Shown here: positions 47,140 to 58,104 of the stretch, piece by piece
How the letters are laid out: every line of letters begins with the position of its first letter
How positions within the stretch are numbered: position 1 is the first letter of the stretch
NCBI RefSeq assembly: GCF_000002985.6
Contig: NC_003281.10
Coordinates: 1,054,001 to 1,118,000 of the forward strand
Direction of reading: 5' to 3'
Origin: Caenorhabditis elegans
Taxonomy: Eukaryota; Nematoda; Chromadorea; Rhabditida; Rhabditidae
DNA: 64,000 bases
Translations under genes and position numbers: made by a program
Notes under the pieces: generated by a model
What the model was told of the DNA's origin: nothing
Seen by the model: only the letters and a program-made list of their open reading frames with translations
Database searches by the model: none

Positions 47140-47370
47140 AAATTGATTAGGATTAGGCTTAGGCTCAGGTTCGGGCTCAGGCTCAGGCTTAGGCTTAGGC
47201 TTAAGCTTAGGCTCAGGGTTTCCCTGAGGCTTGGCGTCAGTGGCGAGCGTTAGCGACGCTATTTAGGCTTAGGATTTTCTGGTTTTTTTTATTTTTCAGG
47301 GGGTTCCTGTTTAGGCTTAGCTCTAGGCTTAGGCTTAGGCTTTGGCTGAGGCTTATGCTTAGGCGGGGCT
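47140..47370. repeat. Second interstitial telomere-like tract
   Basis: Degenerate TTAGGC repeats in the same orientation as the 45470-45890 tract, interrupted near 47230-47300 by non-telomeric sequence. Confidence 0.85.
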
Positions 47371-47504
47371 GGGACCAAAAAAAATTTTGGACTAAAAAAA
47401 AATTGAAATTTTCGAAAAACCAAAAAAAAAAAATCCAAAAAATTTTTGATGCTTTTGGTCGATTTGTAAAGTTATTCAAGTAATGTTGCAAAATGTATTA
47501 AAAT

Positions 47505-47815
47505 ACATTTTTTGTACCATTTTGTACCGAGTTCGGCTCTAGCTTCTTGCTCAAGTTTGGCCCAAACAATATTAACTTGGATCAGAAGAGTTGGGCAAGA
47601 CTTTGGCAAAACTTGGATTTGGGAAAAATCAAAGTTTAACTCAAGTTTTGCCCAACTCTTGCCAAACTTGCCAAACAAACAAAATTCTACCCCAGTTTGA
47701 AGCCAAAGTTTGGCAAGAGTTGGGCCCCCCAACATCTCCAACTTTTGCCCAAGTTAATAATTTTAGGGCCAAACTTGGGCAAGAAGCTAGAGTCAAATAC
47801 TGAGATTTGTACCAA
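47505..47815. repeat. Fold-back element, about 310 bp
   Basis: Outer arms: 'gtaccgagttcggctctagc' and 'ttcttgctcaagtttggccc' at the left, against 'gggccaaacttgggcaagaa' and 'gctagagtcaaatactgaga' at the right. Inner parts repeat 'caactcttgccaaacttgcc' in both orientations. Confidence 0.8.
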
Positions 47816-47899
47816 TATCTATAAAATTTAAAACAACATTTGTCTGTGTCGTCATGACAGATTTTTGTTTAACACCCTCTATCATCCTTAGCACATCTT

Positions 47900-48300
47900 A
47901 TCAAAAACCTACCCCCCCCCCCCCCCTCAACCAATCCAGTTAATATCCCGGATATCATCATCCTCACCCAAGTACCTCCAGTCTGTTTACCTGGGGGGGA
48001 TATCGCGCAACGACCACAGATTTCGCATTTTTGATCTCCCGCTGGCTGCTATATCATCTTTATTTGTACTCACTCCCCTCTTGTGTATCTCTATTGTGTG
48101 TGTGAATATTGAATATGCTAATGAGCCCCACTCGAGAGTCTTCCACAACAACTGTATAATATCTTTTATATCGATAGTACACCCCCTCTGTTCAAACAAA
48201 TCTTGTCATGGGGCAACTTTTTATTTGATCTTTCTAAACTTTTTCGCGGCTTACCACCTAACTAGTTTCTAATTGACACATACACTAGAGTTTTAATGAG
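47900..48300 (+). promoter_or_regulatory. Candidate exc-6 upstream control region
   Basis: Unique, non-AT-skewed sequence about 0.9-1.3 kb upstream of the exc-6 ATG, flanked by repeats on both sides. It starts with a 15-16 bp C run near 47912 and contains TGTTTAC (47984-47990, a forkhead-type core), an octamer-like ATGCTAAT near 48115 and several C/T-rich strings. The function is inferred. Confidence 0.4.
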
Positions 48301-48359
48301 GTGTTAAGCCATCGAATATTGCATTGGAATGATGATTGGCAGTTGCTCATTTTACGTTT

Positions 48360-49070
48360 TCAAAAATTGGTGTGCCAGTTACTCTACATTGCGCTTGCTT
48401 CTTTAAAAAGGCATAACTCCTTAGAAAATTTTGTTTTTTAATAAATTAAAATAATAAAAATAGATACAAGTCATAGTGTTTGAAATTTTGCACAGTCTCT
48501 CAGTTTGCAACTTTTGGCCAAAATTTTTTTCCGCGAAGTAATGCGCCTTTAAAGCTGGGCGAGCCTACTCAAAATGGTCGAGAGTGCTCGATCTTATTTA
48601 AAGGCGCATAACTCTTTTGAAAATAATATCTTTTAAAATCTTAATAAATACATCTCATAGTTCTTAAAATTCTGCACGTTTTCCCTGTTAACAAATTGTG
48701 AATACCTCCTTCCTCCGTGGAGATATGCGCCTTTGAAGCTGGGTCTACTGCCTTTTCTCAACAGGGTCGAGTGTGCTCGTTCGTGTTTAAAGGCACATAA
48801 CTCGTATGAAAAGTGCGAATTTTAAAATTCAAACATTTATTTCTTACAGCTCTTGACATTCTGCACATTTTTACCGTTTACAAATTTTTGATACCTCCTT
48901 TCTCCGCGGAGTTATGCGCCTTTAAAGCTGAGCTCTACCAGGGGGACTAATTGTTTAAAGGCGCATAACTCGGCGGGTTTTTATGCGTTATAAATTTTTT
49001 TTTGTAGTATATAAATTATAGCTCTTATAGCTCTTAAAATTGTGTACACATTTTCTTAGTTGGAATTTTT
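48360..49070. repeat. Palindromic 'aaaggcgcataactc' repeats
   Basis: Four or more inverted units in which 'tttaaaggcgcataactc' faces 'gagttatgcgcctttaaagc', separated by about 100-150 bp. Copies lie near 48400-48560, 48595-48740, 48780-48925 and 48950-49090. A sharper copy is in the first intron of acsd-1 (62669-62925). Confidence 0.75.
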
Positions 49071-49212
49071 TTGACCACATTTTTCCAGGCCGAGTTGTGT
49101 GACCTATTTTTAAAAATTTTCAAAAAATACCTCCATTGCCTAAATTTTCTAAAAAAAATCCCCAATTTTCGCTCAAAAAATGTACTCTAATCAAAAACTC
49201 TACACTTTGCAG

Positions 49213-49227
49213 ATGCAAAAACCATGA
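49213..49227 (+). promoter_or_regulatory. Four-codon uORF overlapping the exc-6 start
   Basis: Right after the acceptor AG (49211-49212) an ATG opens a frame of four codons (M-Q-K-P) whose TGA overlaps the exc-6 ATG as ATGA (49224-49227). Any mRNA trans-spliced or cis-spliced at this acceptor must carry it. Confidence 0.6.
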
Positions 49228-52200
49228 CGAGCGACACAATTCGACAAACTCTCGACGAGCTGCTACTTGACAAGAATGGCGGCAGCAGCAACGAGGCTCG
49301 CGCCTTCTTCTTATCACAAATTATCGATCAGCTGAAATTGATTAGTTCTCAGGTATATTTTATTGAATTGGGCGCGTTGTGGGCTTTCAGAAACGTATAA
49401 TCATGACTAGGCCACGCCCATATATTGATTTTTGACTCCGCCCCTATTTGAAAATATTGCGAAATTGTGAAAAATCTACTGTAACTTTCTGAAATTAAGA
49501 TTTAGAAAAGTTTGAGTATTTATTTTGTACTCGGCTAGTTATGAGCTTTCAGAAAGTATAATCATAACTAAGCTCCGCCCACTTTGGTTTAGGCTCCGCC
49601 CCCTATTGTGAAATACTTGCAAAACTACAGTAATCCTTACCAAAATGAATAATCAAAAAATGTTTTTAACATTTCTGAATATACCATGCTTTTAGCTTTC
49701 AGAAACGTATAATCATGACTAGGCCACGCCCATATATTGATTTTTGACTCCGCCCCTATTTAAAAATATTGCGAAATAGTGAAAAACCTACTGTAACTTT
49801 CTGAAATTAAGATTTAAAAAAATTTTGAATGTTTTTTTGTACTCAGCTAATTATGGGTTTTCAGAAACGTATAATTAGGCCACGCCCACTTTGGCTTAGG
49901 CTCCGCCCCTTTATTAACTTTTTGACAATGAGATGAATAATTTTAACCTTAAGTTTTCTCTATTTTGCCTAAAAAATTTTTTTTTCCAAAAACTGACTAT
50001 TTGCCAACAAAAACCTTAATTTCGGCCCCGCCCACTTTGTACTAAACTCCGCCCATTTGTAACTCCGCCCATTTGTTTCAACGTTTTTTCTTAAAAAAAA
50101 AAAAAAAAATAATAATAATTCCAGACCGATGCAGAACGACAATTGCAAAAACTACAACTAAAGGATCCCAACGACAATATAGTCAAAGCCACGCCCCCTC
50201 CTCCGCCCCCGCCCCCGCCTTTAATTTCAATACTCCAACAGGCGCCTCCACCGCCTCCCCCACCGCCTCCTCCAACCCTAAAAGCTCCACCGCCACCGCC
50301 AATTTTGGGCCTGAAAACACCTTCAAAAAGCCTAAAAACGCCCACGCCTCGGCCCAAAGAGTGTCCCACCTCGTTTTTGCCGAAAAAAGAGAAAAAGACG
50401 AAAACACGGACGGTTCAGTGGTCGAAAATCAACGCGAGTGTGGTTCAGGACGACAGTGTCTGGGGTAAACTGGCGAAAGCCAGCAATGTGGATATCGATT
50501 TTGATCTACTCGACAATTTTTTTGGAATTGAGAGCTTGGCGGTGTCGGGAGCCGCCGAGGTGGTCAAGGTAGGAATTTTGTTAATTTTGTTAAATTTAGA
50601 TTTTTAGACAAAAACAGTTTTATGAAAGTTTTGGAAAAAAATTATTTGAAAAAAAAATCGATTTTTGAAATTTTCCAAAAAAGTTTTTTTTTTTGGAAGT
50701 TTTTTATTTAACAAGATTTCATTCACAAATTAGGAACTTTCTTATTAAGTTTTTTGATATAACATCCATCATGCCTATATTCCGGCTATTTTGAGTTCTG
50801 ACACAGCTGAAACCGGTGCTACAGTACCCCGCGTGGCGAGACCCAAAACTTCAAATTTGACGGAATGTAGGCGTGTAGGGGGTCATTTTGAAGCATTTGA
50901 AAAATTAAATTTAGATTTTTAAACAAAACAGTTTTACAGAAGAGCTTTGGGAAAAAACTATAAAAAAATTTCGAAAAAAATTTTCAACCCAAAAAAACAT
51001 TTTTTTTTCCTCCTGAAAATTTCAAATTCCTTAAATTTCCAGAAATCTACACGAAAAGACGCCCACGTAGAATTATTAACTGCAAAACGTAGTCAAAACG
51101 TGGCAATCATGCTGAAACAGTTCAAAAATATCGATGAGCTCATCGATGACGTCAGCCAAAACAAGCCGGTCGCCGAAATAGATGCTTTGCAGAATTTGTT
51201 TGGAATGCTGCCGCAAAGTGAAGAGGTAAGTGAAAATAAATGGGAAATTCGGATTTAGCGCCAAAAATCGATTGGGAATCGATTTTTTTTTCGGCGAAAA
51301 TTTGGATAAAATTGAATTTTCGAAAAATTTTTTGATTTTTTTGAGATTTTTTCATGAAAAATTCAAATTTCCCCAAAATCTTCAAATTTTCAGGAAGAAG
51401 CCCTACGACGATACACCGGTGACATTTCCCTACTTTCTCCTCCATCGAGCTTTTTCTACCGTCTAGTGCAGATTCAATTCTATCGCTTACGGTGAGTATT
51501 CGCTGCGAGACCCGATTTTTTTGGATTTTTAAGTGTGAAATTCGAGTTGAGCTTGCTGAGCGCTTCAATTTAGGTATAATCATGACCAGGTTCCGGTAAT
51601 CCGGAAATTTAGGCGACACCTCTTTTCTTGGCTTATTGTGAAATATTGATTATAAGTCACGCCCACTTTTTGCACTATAAATGGGTACAGCCTAACATTT
51701 GCAAATATTTTTGTAAAAAAGTATATCAAGTCTAGGCTCCGCCTACTTTCAAATCCAAACCACGCCCCTTATTGCGAAATAATAGAAAAGTTATGATTTT
51801 TTTTGTGAAATTTTTTAGCTAAGCAGCTTTGTCTTAATTTATTTTGCTCAGAATTGAAAAAAAAAATCAATATTAGTTGACTCCGCCCATTTTCAAATCT
51901 AAGCCACGCCCCTTTCTTGGTTTATTGCGAAATTATTGCAAAATGGGGAAATTTTTTATGAATTTTTCCATTCGAACAAGCTTGAACTAACTTTATTTCA
52001 ATTTTTTTTTGTTTAGAATTTGAAAAAATCAATATTATTTGGCTCCGCCTATTTTCGAATTAAGGCCACGCCCCTTTCTTGGCTTATTGCGAAATGCTTG
52101 GAAAATTTGGAAAAACTCTGCAAAAATCAATAGTAAAAATTTCAATTTTGCTCTGTTCGAGCTAATTGAATTGAAACTTTTAGAAAAGTATGCTCATTAT

Positions 52201-55200
52201 TAGGCTCCGCCCATTTTTAAATCTAAGCCACGCCCCTTTTTTGGCTTATTGCGAAATAATAGAAAAGTTATGATTTTTTTTGTGAAATTTTTTAGCTAAG
52301 CAGCTTTGTCTTAATTTATTTCGCTCAGAATCGAAAAAAAATCAATATTACTTGGCTCCGCCCATTTCCAAATCTAGGCCACGCCCCTTTCTTGGTTTAT
52401 TGCGAAATTCTTGCAAAATGAGGAAATTTTTTATGAATTTTTCCATCCGAACAAGCTTGAACTAACTTTATTTCAATTTTTTGTTTAGAATTTGAAAAAA
52501 TCAATATTATTTGGCTCCGCCTATTTTCGAATTTAGTCCACGCCCCTTTCTTGGCTTATTGCAAAATGTTTTGGAAAATTTGGAAAAACTCTGCAAAAAT
52601 CAATAGTAAAAATTTCAATTTTGTTCTGTTCGAGCTAATTGAATTGAAACTTTCAGAAAAGTATGTTCATTATTAGGCTCCGCCTACTTTCAAATCCAAA
52701 CCACGCCCCTTTCTTGGTTTAATGCGAAATTATAGCAAAATTAGGGAAAACTCTCGCAGATATGGCATGAAAGATGTGGCTTTGTTACAAAAATAGTTGC
52801 AAATTTTAGGCTCCGCCCACTTACAAAATGGGCGTAGCTTCTAATCAATATTTCGCAATAGCCACGAAAGGGGCGGGCCTAAAATCAAAGTAGCCGGAAC
52901 AAGGCATGATTATACTTATTTTAAAGCTCTTAATGAGTTAAATTCAATTTTCAAAATTAAATTTGAAAAAAAAACAATCAATAATCCACGTTTTTTTCAG
53001 AATAGAAACCCAAATCTTCCTAAGCGATTTCTCGCGTCTAATGCGAGAACTGGCGCCAAACGTGGAGATATTGATCCGAACAAGTCAAGGTTAGGTCACA
53101 CACTACTCTACAGTAACCCTACAGTAACCCTGAAACTTTTCAGAGATTCTCACTTCGCCCACCTTGCCCCGCCTACTATTGATTTTTGTGAATATGGGAA
53201 ATTATTTGAATGGGAATAACTCGCAAGGGAATGCTTTCGGATTTACACTGAATTCATTGTGGAAGCTGATTGATTTGAAGGGAAATAAACAGGAATTTTC
53301 ATTGTTACATTTGCTGGTTACGGTAGGTTTTTCAAAAAAAAATTTCTGGTTTTCGAGTCGCTACTCAGTCAATTTTCAGAATTTATAAATTTTCATAAAA
53401 TTTCTGAAATCAGCATTTAAACACCTTTTGAATGAGTATAACCATCACTAGGTTACAAAAAATGCCGATATTTCGCAATACCATCCAATAAGTGGGCGGG
53501 GTCAAAAAAATGGGCGGAGCCTTACATAAAGTAATGTTTTGCTCAAAATAAAAAATTATTCGAAAAAAAATTTGCAATAATTTTTTTTGAGAGCAGTAAA
53601 ACATTATTTTCCGGTTATGAAGTGGGCAGTAAAACATCGTATTTCGCAATCCCATCCAAGAAGTGGGCGGAGCCTAAATCAACATTTTTGGATTCTAGTC
53701 ATGATTATACCTAAATGAAAGGTCTCAACGAGCAGAAAAAGGTTTTCCAACCTAAAATTTTCGAAATAGAAAATTAGAGTAGCGGAAAAAACTCGAAAAT
53801 TAAATTTTTCAAAAAAAAATCGATTTTTGCAATTTTTTAAAATGTTCTCTGGTTATGTATACTTTTCTGAAAGCTCTGAGCAAGCCCAGTTTGATAGAAA
53901 TAACTTTAAAAAATTAAAACTTTTTTTTTTTCAATTTTAGTCCAAAAAATTTTATCTGAAAATTGTCCCAAAAATTTTTTTTTTAAAATTAAATTTTAAA
54001 TTTTCCAGTGCGAGCCGGACCTAGTTGCACATCTCCAGGAAGAGCTCTCAACGCTGAAAGACGCTTCACAAATCAGTTTCGACGAGATCAAAATCTCGCT
54101 GAAGACCCTACGAGATGGGCGGTGCAAGTTGGAAAAGCAGCTTGAAACCTGCTCCGGCGCCAGCTTCACCCAATTTCTGGAGCTCATAAAAATTGACTGC
54201 AAATTTGAGCTAGACGAGTTTGGCGCCAACTATGACAAGCTCACGGAGCTACAGTACCAGCTTGCCGACTATTTTTGCGAGAACCGGAACACTTTCCAGC
54301 TCGACGAGTGTCTGAAAATTTTCAATTTTTTGATGAATCGACTTCAACAGACTTTAAAGGAACATGTCACTCGGGAGACTAGAAAATTGAAAAAAGAAGA
54401 GAAGAAGGAGACGCAGACGACGAGAGAATGTGAAAAAACTATGAAAAAACCAGAGAAAATCGATCTTTTCGATGCTCTGACGGCAAGTAATGGTGGTCCA
54501 GAATCGTGAGTTTTCATAATTTCGAAAAGTTGAGTAAATTTTTGAATTCAGCATGATTTGAGCTTTAAAATAAGTATAATCATGCCTAGGTTTTGCCTAC
54601 CTTCTGTCTACCTTCAATTTAAGCTCCGCCCACTTCTTGGAGGTATTGCGAAATATTAGCGGAAATAGAGTAATTGCAGCAAAAAAAACAAAATTTAATA
54701 AAAAATTTTACTTGCAGATTTTGAACTCGGTTCATTAGGAGCTTCAGAATAAGCATAACCATTCCTAGGCTCCGCCTACTTTAGTTAGGCTCCGCCCACT
54801 TCTTGGTGGTATTGCGAAATATTAGGGAAACTTGAGTAATTGCGGCAAAATTTTTACAATACAAACTTTACTTGCAATTATTGAGTTTAGCTTAAAAATA
54901 TATTCAATTTAAGTATAATCATGCCTAGACTCCGCCTACTTTTAGTTTAGGCTCCGCCCACTTCTTGGCGATATTGCGGAATTTTTGAAGTTTACCTGAT
55001 ACTTCAATAAAAATTTGAGAGAAATCAGCTATATTTTTTGATTCAGCTCGTCAAAATATCTTTTAAATCCTGGCCCCGCCCACTCAAAATTAGGCCACGC
55101 CCACTTTTTTCAGCCCTCGAAAACGTGCCGCAGGCATTCTGGACATGCGGCAAAAGTTGGGAAATGTGAGAATTCGAAAGCTCCGTGACGTCACAACTTT

Positions 55201-57842
55201 GGAGAGGTAAAATTTTTGGGAATTTTTTGTTTTGAAATTTTGAATTTTTTTGAAATTTTTTTTTTGATTTTTTTGTGTGATTTTTTAACAAATTCTTATC
55301 AATTTTCAAATTTTTAGCAGTTTCACCCCACCACCACCACCACCACTCGAATCACCGACCGACAGCACGAGCAGTAAGGAAAATGAGTCGGTGAAGCCGG
55401 CGAAAACCTCGACAAATTACGAAATGTGCAACGATTTGGAAAGCTATATTACTAGTTTGACCAGAAAAGTAATTTTTTTTAATAAAATTTGTTTCAAACA
55501 GTTGAAAATTTGAAAAAAAATTAGGACAATTTCAAGCTAGTTTCTGGTTTTCGAGTTTCGAGTCGCTACTTCGTCAATTTTCCAAATTTTAAAATTTCCA
55601 TACATTTTTCGAAATCAGCGTTCAAATACCTTCAAAATTAGTATAATCATGACTAGGTTACAAATAATTTGAAATAATTGGGTCCCACCACGAAATTATT
55701 TAATTTAACTAGAAAAGGGGCGGAGCTTAAAATTTCAATTTTTGACCGTTAAAGAAATGCTAGTAAGGGAGTAGTAGCCTAAAAATACATTTTACCAATT
55801 TTTTGGCGTATAATCTAGATTTCTTCCCGATATTTCATAATAACAGCCAAGAAGTGGGCGTGGCCTAAAACAAAAATGGGCGGAGCCTTACATAACTAAT
55901 TTTCTCATCAAAATACAAAAAAAAAATAATCGAAAATTTTTTGATAATAAATTTTCGAAAGCAGTAAAAAACATAATTTTCCGTTTATTTCGCAATACTC
56001 TCCAAGAAGTGGGCGGAGCCAAAATAAAAATTTTTGGATTCTAGTCATGATTATACTTAAATGAAAGGCCTCAACGAGCTGAAAAAGATTTTCCAAACTA
56101 AAAATTCCGAAGTAAAAAATTGAGCGGAAAAAACACGGAAATTGAAAAAAAAAATTTGAAAAAAAATTTTAATCGATTTTCAAAATTTTAAAATAATTTT
56201 CTAATATTTTTCAAAATTTCAGAGAGCTAGTCACTTGCCAAAAGCGCCACCTAAAGAAGAGCCAAAACTACCAGAAGTGCTTCCGGAGAAGTCGAAAATC
56301 GCGCTGAAAATCGAGAAAATCCCCGAAAAAATCGATAAACCCCCATTGCCACAAGCAGCACCAATCATACCAAAACTGCCACAAAAATCGATAAAAGCCC
56401 CGTCTACAGTAACCACCCGATCGAAAGTTCCACCGCCGACAGCGGCTGCGGCGGTCCGTATTGTCAGTGTGACGACCACAACAACTCCAACCAAAACGGC
56501 AGAGCTCAGGAAACCGGGCGCTCGGAGCCCGAAGACTACAGTAGCTACAGTACCAAAGGTTACTGTAGTTCCTGTGAGCAGAGTACCTGTGGCTCCGTCA
56601 ACTCCGCTGAGCCGACGAATGAGTGCTCCAGTAGTCCGGAAGCCAACTATGACGGCTGAGAAAAAACGGGAGGTAGGTGTGCTAAAACATTTTTAAATTT
56701 TTTTAACTTGAATGTTTTGAAAATTTAGTCAGAAATTTGAAATCAGCGTGATCTGAGCTTTCAAAAAAGTATAATCAAGCCCAGACTCCGCCTACTTTAG
56801 TTTAGGCTCCGCCCACTTATTGGTGGTATTGCGAAATGTTAGGGAAACTTGAGTAATTGCAGCGAATTTTTTTCTAAAGTTGCAAAATTTGAATTCAGTT
56901 TGCAAATAGTTTTCCTTTGAGCATAACGATGACCCCGCCTACTTTAGTTTAGGCTCCGCCCACTTATTGGGTAGTATTGCGAAATGTTGGAAGTTCACCT
57001 AATATTTCAGTGAAAATCTCGAATATAACTCAATTTCTGATGAATTTTGAATTCAAGCATTAAAATATGTGAAAACATGCCTAGGCTCCGCCCATTTTCA
57101 ATTCAGGCTCCGCCCACTTCTTGGTGGTATTGCGAAATAATAACGGAAATAAAAAAATAATTTTTTTGTTAAAATATTAAGATCAGCGTGAAAAATTACC
57201 TTTTTTTTGATTGTGTTCATCATGTTGTTTGGCTCCGCCCATTGGACTTTAGGCTCCGCCCACTTCTTGGATGTATTGCGAAATAGCAAGAAAATCGGCA
57301 AATTTTTTCCAAATTTGTTGTTTTTTTTGAACTTCCAGACGGATTATTTTTTTATCATTTGCAATTAAATCTAATTTATCGATTTTTTACGCTCCACCTC
57401 TTCCAAATTAGGCTCCGCCCACTTTTAGAAAAAAAAGCTTCTGAAAATCAATTTGTTGGGAAATTTTTTTTTTTACTCAAATAAAAATATAAAAATAAGA
57501 CTATCGGAAAAATTTTTTAAACCAAAAATTTGAATTAAAAAAAAAAAAATCCAAAAAAAAAAAAAAAAAAATTTCAAAAAAAAAATTCAAAACATTCCAA
57601 AAATCCTCCAATTTTTTTTCCAGATAACCATGAAGCCGTCGGTATCAACATCTGCACGTCCTAGCCTCATCAATACCAGCTCCCACCCGATGGTGAGGTC
57701 CCCACTGCCTAAAATGAGTGTTCTGGAGAAGCCGAAGCCACTGCGGATCACCCGACCTACAGTAATTCCCCAGTCGCCTACAGTGACGTCATCGGCTCGT
57801 CCGAGTGGTCTTCGGCAACCTGCTAAACCGAAATGGGTGTAA
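49224..57842 (+). CDS. exc-6: INF2-like formin, FH1-FH2 protein, 11 exons
   Basis: Exons: 49224-49352, 50125-50568, 51043-51225, 51394-51491, 53001-53089, 53144-53322, 54009-54505, 55114-55206, 55318-55468, 56223-56672, 57624-57842. The phases agree and the product is 843 aa. FH1 is residues 67-102 (runs of 9, 10 and 5 prolines), which bind profilin-actin. FH2 runs from about 137 to about 540 with the TVQWSKIN start and the GNYLNG signature at 333-338, nucleating and elongating actin filaments. The C-terminal 220 residues are Pro/Ser/Lys-rich and probably disordered. There is no diaphanous-type inhibitory domain upstream, only 66 residues. I assign exc-6 (excretory canal, INF2 family) because of FH2 resemblance and adjacency to par-2. 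Another worm formin name is the main alternative. Confidence 0.88.
49385..50075. repeat. 'aggccacgcccat' repeats in exc-6 intron 1
   Basis: A block of about 120 bp with 'gtataatcatgactaggcca' at 49385-49505 is repeated at 49697-49817 (period 312 bp). Further 'ctccgcccac' copies follow. Confidence 0.75.
51530..52980. repeat. 'ctccgccc' repeats with a 477-bp duplication, exc-6 intron
   Basis: The intron 51492-53000 has about a dozen 'ggctccgcccatttt' / 'gccacgcccctttcttggct' units. A block starting at about 51777 is repeated at about 52254 (period 477 bp, few differences). Confidence 0.75.
53400..53740. repeat. 'gtgggcggagcc' repeats, inverted, exc-6 intron
   Basis: The same family as elsewhere in this gene but in the opposite orientation ('agtgggcggagcct'). 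A related inverted block is at 55620-56060. Confidence 0.65.
54560..55105. repeat. 'taggctccgcccacttcttgg' repeats, exc-6 intron
   Basis: Three to four units of about 160 bp with 'agtataatcatgcctaggct' and 'ccgcccacttcttggtggta', ending just before the exon at 55114. Confidence 0.7.
56740..57440. repeat. 'taggctccgcccactt' repeats, last exc-6 intron
   Basis: Four to five units of the exc-6-specific family in the intron 56673-57623, followed by A-rich low complexity at 57450-57600. Confidence 0.7.
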
Positions 57843-57919
57843 TTTTCAGATTTTCAGATTTATTTTCTTCAACAATTGTGTTAGCAAGTCTTTTATTTTT
57901 TTTCAATTGTACAATTAAT

Positions 57920-57925
57920 AATAAA
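57920..57925 (+). terminator. exc-6 poly(A) signal
   Basis: AATAAA lies 78 nt after the exc-6 stop codon, followed by T-rich sequence. Confidence 0.65.
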
Positions 57926-58104
57926 CTGATATTTATTCCTAAATGTTGGAAAATTCACATTTATTTCTAGTTTTTGAAATTTCAAGCTGATTTTTAACAT
58001 AAGATTAGAGCGGAAACATTAATTTTTCCAAAAAACATTTTTTACTTCCCATCAGTTTTTAGCAAATTTTCATGAAAAAATTCGTTTTCAGGACGTTATT
58101 ACCT

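Noticed and set aside
49224..57842. Assignment of the formin to the FMNL/FRL or diaphanous type
   Set aside because: There is no upstream GTPase-binding or inhibitory domain in the model, and the FH2 text around GNYLNG resembles INF2 more closely. I kept the INF2-like call with some doubt about the symbol.
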